DNA of 64,000 nt from Periplaneta americana. Taxonomy: Eukaryota > Arthropoda > Insecta > Blattodea > Blattidae. This document shows, piece by piece, positions 1-10,553 of the stretch (positions are counted from its first letter, which is position 1; each line of letters begins with the position of its first letter). The notes under the pieces are model-generated. The model ran no database searches. It was not told the origin of the DNA and saw nothing but the letters and a program-made list of their open reading frames with translations. The position numbers and the translations under genes are program-made. The DNA lies in NCBI RefSeq assembly GCF_040183065.1, contig NC_091131.1, positions 13,654,800 through 13,718,799 of the forward strand. The letters are read 5' to 3'.

Positions 1-215
1 AGACGAGAATGGAATTTCCATGTAGAACGAGCAGAAAGAAATAGATTGCTCAGAGCAGCCAGAGACTTTATACCATGTGGGAGGAGGACAAGAGGTCGCC
101 CAAAGAAGAGATGGAAAGAAGGATGTCTTTCATCTCCGTCAGACCAAGCGTGAAGACAAACAAGCGAAAGCTTAAACAAAACAAGAAGAAGAAGATGATG
201 ATAAAAATGTAATGA
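1..215 (+). mobile_element. LINE 3' end with reverse transcriptase C-terminal tail
   Basis: Frame 1 is open from base 1 to a TGA at 151-153. It encodes a short basic tail with the motifs WNFHVERAE, RAARDFIPCGRR and RGRPKKRW. This W-x-HV ... GRP-x-x-RW pattern is the usual C-terminus of insect endonuclease/reverse-transcriptase polyproteins. An A/AAG-rich stretch at 165-215 looks like the element's 3' tail. The upstream part lies outside the window. The family is not the same as the LINEs further along. Confidence 0.65.
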
Positions 216-266
216 GATACAATACTATTGCGGTAAAGTTACACTTTACCTAAGTAGTGCTATGAA

Positions 267-635
267 GTGAAGCACACGTTGAAATTAATAAAAAACAACT
301 CATTTATTGTTCGCATTAGCAATATTTTTTTTACAATTTCCCGTAATATCGGTATCATTGCAGGGAAGAATAAGGGAATATGCCAGTTGAATCCACTAAC
401 TGTTCTGGAAGATAGATTTGTGAGAGAATTAACAGACAGGTTCCCTCTCATTGATTATATTGTTGAACGTTTCACCTGTGACCCAAAGAATCTCTCAACA
501 AGTTTATTTCAACTTGGACTCAACAAGCCTCGTTGTTTAGCTTATCATTGTATGCCACAGAACGCATATGTTGCATATACATGGGTTGATTTTTTAGTAG
601 TGGCAACTATACTACAGCGATGCTGTATAAGGTAG
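267..635 (+). other. Unrecognised 122-codon open frame
   Basis: An open frame of 122 codons lies between the LINE tail and the MITE at 741. I see no known domain, signal peptide, membrane segment or repeat. It has no resemblance to IR exons. It may be chance or a decayed transposon piece, and I would not call it a gene. Confidence 0.12.
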
Positions 636-740
636 CCAGGCAATATCTTTTATACCACAGGTTGCTTACATGCCTCCCCCCCCTCAGAGCTAATGAACTC
701 GCCCTCCGCCCTCCATGTCCGTTCACAGTGACAACAATAA

Positions 741-1125
741 AGGCTCATTCACAATGAAAATTAAACATAACGTAAGCGTTAACTTAAGAATATAAACGTT
801 ACGGTAAAATCAAGAAGTTACCATCATTCACGATGGAAACATAAACATAACAGCAAACATACTTGGTAACCATGGAAACATAACAACGACGCCATTTCCT
901 CATATTCTGTCGTATACTTCAGCGCTCCACGATTGTGTTCTGTTTGCAAATCACGTAAGCATAAGTATGAAAGTTTGGAGTTTGCAAACTTTCATGTTAA
1001 CGACTTACGGTAATGTTTATGTCAATGTTTATGTGAATCATTGTGAATGATTCCATTTGGTAACCTGGCCGCAAACTTCTGTGTTTATGTTACAGTTATG
1101 TTTAATTTTCATTGTGAATGGGCCT
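741..1125. mobile_element. Harbinger-like MITE, 385 bp
   Basis: Terminal inverted repeats of about 31 bp match with one mismatch. The left end starts AGGCTCATTCACAATG and the right end, reverse-complemented, starts AGGCCCATTCACAATG. Both ends are flanked by TAA (738-740 and 1126-1128), the 3-bp TWA duplication typical of PIF/Harbinger elements. There is no coding capacity, so it is non-autonomous. Confidence 0.8.
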
Positions 1126-1128
1126 TAA

Positions 1129-1591
1129 GGGGAGTGGGTAGTGATGCCTGTGCGATTAAAAAATTTCATCACAAACGTTTAGTTCAATATTTCTAGGCTT
1201 TTAGTATTCAGAGTGGAATAAAAATTTCCAGGCTTATACAAACAATCATTCTGAATTCAGTGGTATATAAGAACTAATTAGTTTCAAATCCAAGTGTAAA
1301 AGAAAGGCCCTAACTGATAACCTGTTTTCTCACTTTGCTAAGTGTACCTGATTTTTCAGGTGCACATTACTTGCTACAATTTTCACTCATATACCTTGTA
1401 TTTTTTTAAGTTATCAAGTAATGTGTATTGTACATTCTAAAGCAAAATTTAGTTAAATATTTCACTTCTAGTGAAACAGAAAAAATATTGAAATTTGTTT
1501 AACATTTTTTGCAATTTTTAGTGCATATATATATATTTTTTTTTCGTGTTATGTGTGTGTTATATTCTTAAACCCGTAGGTCTACTATATA
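1129..1591. other. AT-rich spacer, nothing recognised
   Basis: AT-rich sequence between the MITE and the mariner. I see no coding frame, repeat or exon. Confidence 0.4.
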
Positions 1592-1593
1592 TA

Positions 1594-2906
1594 CGAGGCG
1601 TGTTCTTAAAGTAAGTTTCGTTTTCAATTATAGCCGTCACATCGCTGCAATCGTTATTTTGCGCATGCGTATTTTCTTCTTCAATCTTCAGACAAGCTGT
1701 GCATGCAGTTTCAGAGCTTCAGTCCGTGTGTGTGGTTAGTTGTGATCAGTTGAAATGTTTAAAGTGATCGAGCACCCCGCCGACTGTGAGATGCGCTCTG
1801 TTATCCATTGCTTGAATGCGAGAAACATCAAACCAGCTGACATTCATCGTCAACTTTGTGAGGTGTATGGTGATGATGCCATTAGTGATGGAATGGTCAG
1901 GAGATGGTTAGGAAGTTCAAAGAGGGCCGCGTCTCTGTGCAAGACGAGCAGCATACCGGTTGGCCATCTTTGGTCAATGACAATTTGGTGCGTACTGTCG
2001 ATGAAAAAAATCATGAGGACAGGAACAAATTGACCATCCCTCCTACAGCCCGGATTTGGTTCCGAGTGACTTTCATCTCTTCCAGCACCTCAAGAAGTTC
2101 CTCGGTGGTCAACGTTTTGATGGCGACGACACCCAAAATCTCATCTCGAAATTTGGCTGGGAACAAATTGATCATCCCCCCTACAACCCGGATTTGGTTC
2201 CGAGTGACTTTCATCTCTTCCTGCACCTCAAGAAGTTCCTCGGTGGTCAACGTTTTGATGGTGACGACACCCAAAATCTCATCTCGAAATTTGGCTGGGA
2301 ACAAATTGACCATCCCCCCTACAGCCCGGATTTGGCTCCGAGTGACTTTCATCTCTTCCAGCACCTCAAGAAGTTCCTCGGTGGTCAACGTTTTGATGGC
2401 GACGACACCCAAAATCTCATCTCGAAATTTGGCTGGGAACAAATTGACCATCCCCACTACAGCCCGGATTTGGTTCCGAGTGACTTTCATCTCTTCCTGC
2501 ACCTCAAGAAGTTCCTCGGTGGTCAACGTTTTGATGGTGACGTCACCCAAAATCTCACCTCGAAATTTGGCTCGGAACAAATTGACCATCCCCCCTACAG
2601 CCCGGATTTGGCTCCGAGTGACTTTCATCTCTTACTGTACCTCAAGAAGTTCCTCGGTGGTCAACGTTTTGATGGCGACGAAGTGAAAACAGCAGTGCGG
2701 GAGTGGTTCGCATTGCAGGCGGGCGAATTCTACAATGAGGGGATATAAAGACTTCTGCCACGACTCGATAAATGCCTCAATAATGGTGGAGATTATGTTG
2801 AGAAGTAATTGAAGTGTGGGGAATACAATGCAACAAAAATAGTTTGTAAATATCTTCCCGTTTACTTACTACACCCTTTTGGAACTTACTTTAAGAACAC
2901 GCCTCG
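1594..2906 (+). mobile_element. mariner element with a 5x internal 138-bp tandem repeat
   Basis: The element is bounded by TA (1592-1593 and 2907-2908) and near-identical inverted ends starting CGAGGCGTGTTCTTAAAG. Coding starts at ATG 1755. The N-terminal helix-turn-helix region is recognisable (residues such as NIKPADIHRQLCEVYGDD), followed by a frameshift near 1904. The catalytic centre is missing: the frame passes straight to the C-terminal segment with HPPYSPDLAPSDFHLF, which holds the third catalytic aspartate region. That segment is repeated five times in a perfect 138-bp register. The last copy runs into the normal C-terminus (EVKTAVREWFALQAGEF). The element cannot make an active DD34D transposase. 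Confidence 0.9.
2026..2700 (+). repeat. Five-copy 138-bp tandem repeat of transposase C-terminal segment
   Basis: The motif encoding QIDHPPYSPDL recurs at 2027, 2165, 2303, 2441 and 2579, exactly 138 bp (46 codons) apart, so the reading frame is kept through the array. Copies differ by a few substitutions (for example Y-N-P versus Y-S-P, LVPSD versus LAPSD, FQHL versus FLHL). Alternate copies share variants (FQHL in copies 1 and 3, FLHL in 2 and 4), which suggests growth by a two-unit step. Confidence 0.95.
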
Positions 2907-2908
2907 TA

Positions 2909-3160
2909 ATACAGGCTGCAGAAAACACTGTAAAAATTTCATATAAACTGATTCAGTAGTTTCAGAGAAAAATGCACTTAACTTTGAAAAATGTCAACTT
3001 ATGGAAAACTGCGTTTAAAAAATAAAGACATATGAATTACACACACCACCAAATTTAAGGAGGCCGTTTGAATGGCTTACCTGCAGAAATACCTCCCACA
3101 ATATTTATATTGTTTTAAACAGGAAGTTTTTACTTTTTTTTTAACACAAAACAAGTAATC
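2909..3160. other. Short spacer, nothing recognised
   Basis: Low-complexity AT-rich DNA between two mariner-type elements. No open frame or repeat is evident, and I could not find the left inverted repeat of the next mariner here. Confidence 0.3.
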
Positions 3161-4042
3161 GGATTTTTGACCCCCAATCACTACCTGGTTCCCTTAAGAC
3201 GAGCAGTTGTGAGCAAGCGGTTGCAGAATACAGTCGCAATGTTTTCGAAGGAGGAACAGAGAAACTGGCTAAAAACTAGATGTGCTAGAGGTCGCACGGC
3301 ACAACAGTGTCATCAAGGACTGCAAGAGGCTTGCGATGAGGCTGCGTTACCTTACTGAACGATAGCAAGGTGGGTTAGAGCCTTCAGACAAGGACGCGAA
3401 AGTGTCTTGGACATGACTCGATCTGGTCAGCCACCAGTAAGTGACGAACATGTACAGATTGTGTCCGCGTTAGTGGAGACGGAACTTAACGATTCGTGAG
3501 TTAGCGCAAGATGCAGGATTAGCACTTACGACTGTGCTTCACATCCTGAAGAACCGCCTGAAAATGAGGAAAATTGCCTCAAAATGGGTTCCGTATGATT
3601 TAACGGACATGCAGAAATGTCAGCGATATAACGCTTCTCGTACTCTCTTGCAGCGCTATGAGCGCGAAGGAAAGGTCTTCTTACTGCGTATCATTACAGT
3701 TGATGAGATCTGTGCCAGATCTTATGAACCTCAGCTGAAACGCCAATCGGACGAGTGGCGTCATCACTGGTCACCGCGGAAAAAAAAAAAAAAACAACAA
3801 AATTTTGGCAGACTCCCCACCAATGTGAAGGCTATGCTGATTCTTGCCTGTGATTGGGACGGTGTGGTCTTAAAGCATACCTTCCCCCAAGGCAGAACGT
3901 TAATGCGGAGTACTACTGTTCGTTTTTTGAGGAACAATCTGCGAGCAGCTCTGAGAAGAAATCGGCTACACTTTTATGGATAACCCACCCATCGTTATGC
4001 ATGACAATCCTAGAGCACATACAGCAGGAATTACTCTGAATT

Positions 4043-5221
4043 TATAGCCTATGTGTATGAATTAATCAACCTATATTATATTTGTATTCTATAATTTTGA
4101 AATATATATTAGTCCTACTTTTCACGTGCGATATTATTCTTCTCTAGTGTTAATATTATATTATATAATTCCATTGCAGCTGTACTTATATTTTAGTTCC
4201 TATTTTATTTTACTTATTTATTTATATTGTGACAGCGACGTGAGATTCGAACTCACGACCAGCGTCCCGCAAGAAAGCAGATCGCACAGGCTCCACGGAA
4301 CATTGAGTGACGTCGCGCGGTGGAGAGAAGAGAGAGAGTGTATTACGTCAACGCGACGAGGCTGGGCGCGCAGCTGCTACTTAACGCAGTGAATGTGGAA
4401 CGACCTTCCCGACTATTCCAGAAATCCGTCGAAGTGGAAGACTCGCGAATTTTCGAGGCTACGTCGCTGTAGTTATAAATTACGGTCGCGAAGGAACGAC
4501 AGCAGTTTCAGAGTCTTCAGTTATTCAGTCAGTGAGTAAGCCAGAGCAAGCAAGCCAGACTTGTGTGCCGGAGTTCGACTCGAGTGTGCGTCCGCATCTG
4601 CGTCAGCATCCGAAGGCCTGAGTTCGAGTGCAGTGGACCGCAGTTGGAGGGACCTGAGTTCGAGTGCAGTGGACCGCAGTTGGAGGGACCCGAGTTCGAG
4701 TACAGTGAACTGTCTCTGAAGGCCGGAGTTCGAGATACTGTGAACTCGAGTGACTGAGATAGAACAACTGTGAACTGAGAACTGGTAGTTCTGATTTGTA
4801 AATAGTGCTTTGTAAATATTAGTTAAGATTAACAGTTCATTGTTGTGCGTAATAGTCCAAGTAAATTGTCATTGTCGTCGGTGGAGTGCTATAACGAATA
4901 CTGTGTTGAGTGAAGATCCAATTGTTGACGAGAGCGTTTAAGGTGAATTGTAGAAAGGAATTATTGTCGTGACGAATAAATTACATTGTTGTAACTAATA
5001 AAATTCACAATATTATTATTATTTTTTATTTTAATATTATATCTGAACTGCGACCGAGCACGAGCGCTGCTCATTCGGTCTCAAATTTTCTTAATACTAC
5101 TGTGTCTTCTTTTTATATTGCTTGTATTATTTTATTTGTATTTCTCTTTGTTTGTTTTGTAATTATATTTCTTTATTCTGTATATTTGAATTTAAATAAA
5201 ATTAAAATAAATAAAAATTTT
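4043..5221 (+). mobile_element. LINE-A 3'-UTR fragment (5'-truncated), itself split by an LTR
   Basis: The sequence matches, base for base over long stretches, the 3' UTR of the LINE-A copy at 16856-17266, including the hairpin at 5052-5080. The 5' end is truncated inside the UTR. TGAATT target duplications lie at 4037-4042 and 5222-5227. A 782-bp LTR interrupts it at 4228-5009. No coding remains. Confidence 0.88.
4228..5009 (+). mobile_element. Solo LTR of a retrotransposon, 782 bp
   Basis: The block starts TGTGACAGCG and ends AATTCACA, so it has TG...CA ends with the inverted termini TGTGA/TCACA. It is flanked by ATAT on both sides (4224-4227 and 5010-5013). Comparison with the uninterrupted LINE-A copy at 17041-17060 shows the empty site. 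A 4-bp ATAT duplication is usual for gypsy-type (Ty3) elements. Inside are a hairpin (CGTGAG ... CTCACG, 4239-4257), imperfect repeats of a unit containing GAGTTCGAGTGCAGTGGACC around 4617-4735, and AATAAA-like signals near the end. No internal region remains, so it is a solo LTR left by recombination. Confidence 0.85.
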
Positions 5222-5512
5222 TGAATTGCTGGGGCTGGCAAGAGCTCCATCACCCGCCATATTCTCCAGATTATAAGTCCCTGCGACTTCGATCTAATCC
5301 CTAAAATGAAGGACCCACTTCGTGGGATTCGCTTCCGAACAGTTGAAGATGTTTCACAGGCAACCAACCGCTCTATTCACACCAATAACAGATTAGGTAG
5401 TGCCAACGGGATTCAACGGCTTCCACATCGCTGGGAACACGTTGTATGCAACGCTGGTGACTACATCGAAGGCTTGGAAAACTTAGAACCATGTACCGAG
5501 AAAAAAAAATAG

Positions 5513-5798
5513 TTGCCAGAACTAAAAAATCAGCCTATGTGGATTACGTTAGAAAACACTCTCTGCAGTGAGTAGAACGCTCAGAAATCCGCTAGATAAG
5601 AAAAGCGGATGATAGGATTGGGAGTTGGCCTTAACTGAGGATTACGCCAAGGACGACCACCTTCACAGAGGATTACCAACATTTCAAGTTACCAGCGGTA
5701 AATGAATTTTGTTTTTTTTTTTATACACTGCGGAGGGAGTTTTCTAACACACTGTAGAACCGTAATCTGTTGTGGACTGTAGATTCATTCTGTTTCAG
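5513..5798. other. Intron of IR gene 1
   Basis: Sequence between the broken mariner and the first IR exon. It ends with the acceptor TTCTGTTTCAG. Nothing else is recognised apart from a poly-T run. Confidence 0.4.
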
Positions 5799-6025
5799 AG
5801 GGCGATTCATTTTCCTGAAGCCATCTCTGTCAGATATAACGAATATCTACATCTTACCATTCACTCGCTCAGTTTGGCTGACTTACTTTCTGGTGTTGTC
5901 AATCTTGACCGCTGCCATGTTCATCGTTCAAAATGCTGAGTCAAAAATGACTAACGCAGCTAGTTTGGAACCAATGACGGTATCCGAAGCTGTGATTACG
6001 TCAATAGCGGTCGTCTGCCAAGAAG
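5799..6025 (+). CDS. IR gene 1 exon: M1 and pore loop
   Basis: The exon is 227 bp, with acceptor TTCTGTTTCAG before it and donor GTGAG after it. It starts with the last base of a codon and ends with one base of the next. It encodes about 75 residues, including the M1 helix (SVWLTYFLVLSILTAAMFIV) and the pore-loop segment EAVITSIAVVCQEG. The matching exon in gene 2 (53849-54075) has exactly the same length and phase. Confidence 0.92.
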
Positions 6026-6239
6026 GTGAGCTTGCTTAGTTTTAAGAAAACTAGTGGCCAGTTATTTAATATAACCATTCACTAAGACTTTCGTAAACGT
6101 TAACAATAAAAGTGAAACTCCAAGTATTTTTCTCTCGTGGTAACGCTAGTGATTGTAGCCTACGACAGTTCATGTCCTTATACTGTAGTAGCGTCAAGTT
6201 TGATAATTAATCACTCATCTAAAGTTTTTGTGACTGCAA

Positions 6240-6417
6240 CCTGTGTATATTTTTGTGTGGCGTTACATTGTTTATAGTGTTTTTTTCTCTCTCTCTTTAT
6301 TTCTTGTGTACCTTTACTTTGTATATAGTGTATTTTTTTCTTCTGTTTTTTCTATTATTGTATTTGTATTCCTGGTGTTGTGGAAGAGAAGGCCTGATGG
6401 CCTTAACTACACCAGAA
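6240..6417 (+). mobile_element. LINE 3' end (D/E-like family)
   Basis: A T-rich 3' UTR ends in AGAAGGCCTGATGGCCTTA, the same AAGGCC/GGCCTT hairpin found near the 3' ends of the LINE copies at 24000, 35500 and 42335. It is followed at once by the GATA array, which probably grew from the element's 3' repeat tail. Confidence 0.6.
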
Positions 6418-7433
<1,016 letters not shown>

Positions 7434-7434
<1 letters not shown>

Positions 7435-7695
7435 AACATTATGAATAATGAAATTACTCAACTGTTTATTCTTATTGTAACGTTTATGTCCTCACGTTAG
7501 CGTTAGGTTTTTATTGTGAACAGATCTTAAAGACTGAACGTCACCGAAACATTAACAAAAGAAACAAGATAATTGAAACCAACGGTACAGATTGAACACC
7601 AGCTACATCTCCATGGAAGAGGAATTTTAGTAGGGATCAGGTGGAGATTGTCGGATCAATATTAATTGGATTTGAAACACACCGAAAGACTTAAT

Positions 7696-7739
<44 letters not shown>

Positions 7740-7775
7740 CAATAACACCACTATCATTATCATCACCTTGCAGAT
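7434..7775. other. Intron spacer with (ATC)n tract
   Basis: Non-coding intron DNA. A perfect (ATC)n run lies at about 7699-7737. Nothing else is recognised. Confidence 0.5.
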
Positions 7776-7793
7776 ATTCTCTGTTTTTATACA

Positions 7794-8699
7794 TACTTAC
7801 TTACTCACTGGCTTTTAAGGAACGCCATTGGTCCCTATCCTGAGCAAGATTAATCCATTCTCTACCATCATATCCCACCTCCCTCAAATCCATTTTAATA
7901 TTATCTTCCCATTTACGTCTCGGCCTCCCTAAAGGTCTTTTTCCCTCCGGCCTCCCAACTAACACTCTATATGCATTTCTGGATTCGCCCATACGTCCTA
8001 CATACCCTGCCCATCTTAAACGTCTGGATTTAATGTTCCTAATTATGTCAGGTGAAGAATACAATGCGTGCAGTTCTGTGTTGTGTAACTTTCTCCATTC
8101 TCCTGTAACTTCATCCCTCTTAGCCCAAAATATTTTCCTAAGCACCTTATTCTCAAACACCCTTAACCTATGTTCCTCTCTCAGAGTGAGAGTCCAAGTT
8201 TCACAACCATAAAGAACAACCGGTAATATAACTGTTTTATAAATTCTAACTTTCAGTTTTTTTGACAGCAGACTGGATGATAAAAGCTTCTCAACCGACA
8301 CCAGGCATTTCCCATATTTATTCTGTGTTTAATTTTCTCCCGAGTACCATTTATATTTGTTACTGTTGCTCCAAGATATTTGAACTTCTCCACCTCTTCA
8401 AAAGATAAATTTCCAATTTTTATATTTCCATTTCGTACAATATTCTCGTCACGAGACATAATCATATATTTTGTCTTTTCGGGATTTACTTCCAAACCTA
8501 TCTCTTTACTTTCTTCAAGTAAAATTTCCGTGTTTTCCCTAATCGTTTGTGGATTTTCTCCTAACATATTCACGTCATCCGCATAGACAAGCAGCTGATG
8601 TAACCCGTTCAATTCCAAACCCTCTCTGTTATCCTGGACTTTCCTAATGGCATACTCTAGAGCAAAGTTAAAAAGTAAAGGTAATAGTGTATCTCCTTG
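7794..8699 (-). mobile_element. LINE-C copy, 5'-truncated, reverse transcriptase remnant
   Basis: A perfect 18-bp duplication, ATTCTCTGTTTTTATACA, flanks the copy (7776-7793 and 8700-8717). Read on the minus strand it encodes RT with the motifs [18 protein letters not shown], the catalytic [21 protein letters not shown] and KFKYLGATV. The C-terminal region follows with [40 protein letters not shown] and [18 protein letters not shown]. The frame is broken near 8255-8300. The 3' end is a (TTAC/GTAA)n tail at 7794-7805. The same family recurs at 21720, 30565, 31640, 37855 and 44240. Confidence 0.92.
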
Positions 8700-8717
8700 A
8701 TTCTCTGTTTTTATACA

Positions 8718-8970
8718 AAAAAAAACTTCCCGCTGCTCAGTTTAAATGCAAGGGCGAAATTTGCCAATGAGTAACAAGAGGGGTTTTGGGTGTGCTACTT
8801 ACTACTGTACACTTGGTTCACAGAATGTTCCTACAACAAGTTAACGTTCTTTGTTATTCTCCCTCAGTCAAGGTCTGCTTGTAACCTAGTTAAGTACAGT
8901 TTTTAAATAGACCACATAATTTACAAACACTTCTCATTCAAGATTATGGATATTGTGATTGATGTGCTGA
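8718..8970. other. Intron spacer
   Basis: Non-coding intron DNA of IR gene 1, with nothing recognised. Confidence 0.3.
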
Positions 8971-8974
8971 TATC

Positions 8975-9155
8975 GGTGCCAAGGACGTTTCGTCCAAAAA
9001 ATTTCGTCCACTTTCTTGTGTCCAAAGAATTTCGTCCACAGGTCCAACGTCCGCTCCAAATTAGTCTAAACAAAGGTTACGTCCGCTGATATTTTTTCCA
9101 CGTCTTTTCGTCCAACATTATTACGCACAACAAAGTTAATCCACTTTCGTCCATT
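8975..9155. repeat. Cluster of TTTCGTCCA motifs
   Basis: The motif TTTCGTCCA or close variants (CGTCCA, CGTCCG) occurs about ten times in 180 bp at irregular spacing. It is not a simple tandem array. The origin is unknown; see the findings. Confidence 0.6.
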
Positions 9156-9449
9156 TAATTTGCTATATAATTCATGTAGTCTATACAATAAAATATCTCT
9201 TCATTTTTTGCCAACTGAACAAACATAGCCAATGGGATTTTGTTTAAGCAAATTTTCCCACTTAAATATGCACTTTCTATAAGAACGTATAAAATCGCAT
9301 ATATAAGTATATTCCAACATTTGAAATTTGCAGCAGAAGGTATGAAGTCTGATTTGTTTCTACAATTCATCTCTAATTCAGTGTAACAAATACTGTTCAA
9401 GCTACGTTTCAAAATAGTATGGTAAAGGGATATCTATTTCTTTTTGGTT

Positions 9450-9735
9450 AGAGATGCGTTGTTAAACTGTATACATTCCAATTTCAAAGAGGTGTGCTCC
9501 CAAACTTTAAACATTCCAATTCTAGAGAGATGCGCTCCCAAACTGTATACATTCCAATTCTCAAGAGATGCGCTCCCAAACTGTATACATTGCAATTATA
9601 AACAGATGCGCTTCCAAACTGTATACATTCCAATTCTCAAGAGATGCGCTCCCAACTGTATACATTGCAATTATAAACAGATGCGCTCCCAAACTGTATA
9701 CATTCCAATTCTAGAGATGCGTCCCAAACAGTCAT
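9450..9735. repeat. Tandem repeat, about 41-bp unit
   Basis: About seven copies of a unit containing AACTGTATACATTCCAATTC and GAGATGCGCTCCC. It stops roughly 60 bp before the acceptor of the next IR exon. The long open frame running through it into the exon is in the wrong frame for the receptor. Confidence 0.85.
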
Positions 9736-9793
9736 ATCCAGTTATTAGTCTCAAGATAGCTACTGCTGTTCTAAAGTATTGCTTCATCGACAG

Positions 9794-10002
9794 GTACATC
9801 ACGGGACCCGAAGAATTTTTCTGCAAGAATTTTATTCCTATCGCTGTTGATGCTGTCTTTGTTCGTGACTGTGTCCTACTCCGCCATCATCATCTCATTG
9901 CTGCAGACCACAAGCTCAGCCATACAGACTCTGACTGACTTAATGGACAGTCCCTTCGATTTAACTATGAAAGAATTCATCTCTAACGTCAACTATATTA
10001 AC
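9794..10002 (+). CDS. IR gene 1 exon: M3 and linker
   Basis: The exon is 209 bp, with acceptor TCATCGACAG and donor GTAAGTG. The first two bases finish a glycine codon, and the exon ends on a codon boundary. It encodes TSRDPKNFSARILFL, the M3 helix (LLMLSLFVTVSYSAIIISLL) and QTLTDLMDSPFDLTMKEF. M3 is the most conserved IR segment. The gene 2 counterpart is 55989-56197, with equal length and phase. Confidence 0.93.
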
Positions 10003-10260
10003 GTAAGTGATAAGTAAGTAACGAAATTACTTAATTCAACTTTTTTTCTTATTCAATATTTCTGGTATATTTAATTTATTTAGTAGTGAATAACCTGAAA
10101 TGTAGATTCGATTTCTTCCCAAATTCACGTGAAAGAAATTTCCACATTGTGACAAAAAGAAACCTCAGTTTTCAAAAATGTATTCAATGACGACAGAACA
10201 GATAATATTGCTAAAAGTGTGTCTTTTCGTTCATTATAGTCTGATACCTTTCTGTCACAG

Positions 10261-10532
10261 GAAACTACAGATCCTGTCATTAAGAGACTGTACTATACCA
10301 AGATTCTAGTGAAACCTCATAGTGAGGCTTTCACCGCCTCCGATATTGGAGTAAGGAAGATCCGCAAAGGAATGCACGCCTTTCACGGAGATGAGGACGC
10401 CTACAAGATCATCAGAGACACTTTCGAAGAGCACGAGAAGTGCAAACTGAATACAATTAAAATGTATCCGACGCCGAAATGTGCCATTGTAGTGCAGAAG
10501 GGTTCTCCGTATAAGGAATACTTCGAGCGTTC
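10261..10532 (+). CDS. IR gene 1 exon: S2 ligand-binding lobe
   Basis: The exon is 272 bp, with acceptor CTGTCACAG and donor GTAAGTTT. It starts on a codon boundary and leaves two bases for the next exon. It encodes ETTDPVIKRLYYTKI, GMHAFHGDEDAYKII and FEEHEKCKLNTIKMYP, which belong to the S2 half of the clamshell. By eye about three quarters of residues match gene 2 (60127-60398). A Tc1 begins 20 bp after the donor. Confidence 0.93.
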
Positions 10533-10553
10533 GTAAGTTTCATTTATCTTCTA

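Larger units (their letters stand above)
3167..5512 (+). pseudogene. mariner transposase split by a LINE insertion
   Basis: Two blocks form one broken mariner transposase. Block 1 (about 3239-4042) has the helix-turn-helix start MFSKEEQRNWLKTRC, a TGA in frame at 3357, a frameshift near 3490, then the catalytic region (VDEICARSYEPQLKRQ, DWDGVVLKHTFPQG). It ends with the HDNPRAHTAG block near 4000-4030. Block 2 (5228-5512) has the C-terminus with SPCDFDLIPKM, a DD34D third-aspartate motif, then LRGIRFRTVEDV and GDYIEGLENL, and stops at 5510-5512. The 1.18-kb interruption carries TGAATT on both sides (4037-4042 and 5222-5227), so it is an insertion. An A-run at 3780-3794 adds further damage. 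Inverted ends were not identified. Confidence 0.88.

Noticed and set aside
1904..2686. 260-codon and 205-codon frames on both strands across the mariner repeat
   Set aside because: A 138-bp unit (divisible by three) keeps all frames open; only the frame giving HPPYSPDLAPSDF is homologous to transposase.
9444..9938. 164-codon frame reaching into the exon at 9794
   Set aside because: It reads through the 41-bp repeat and is out of frame with the M3-encoding exon.
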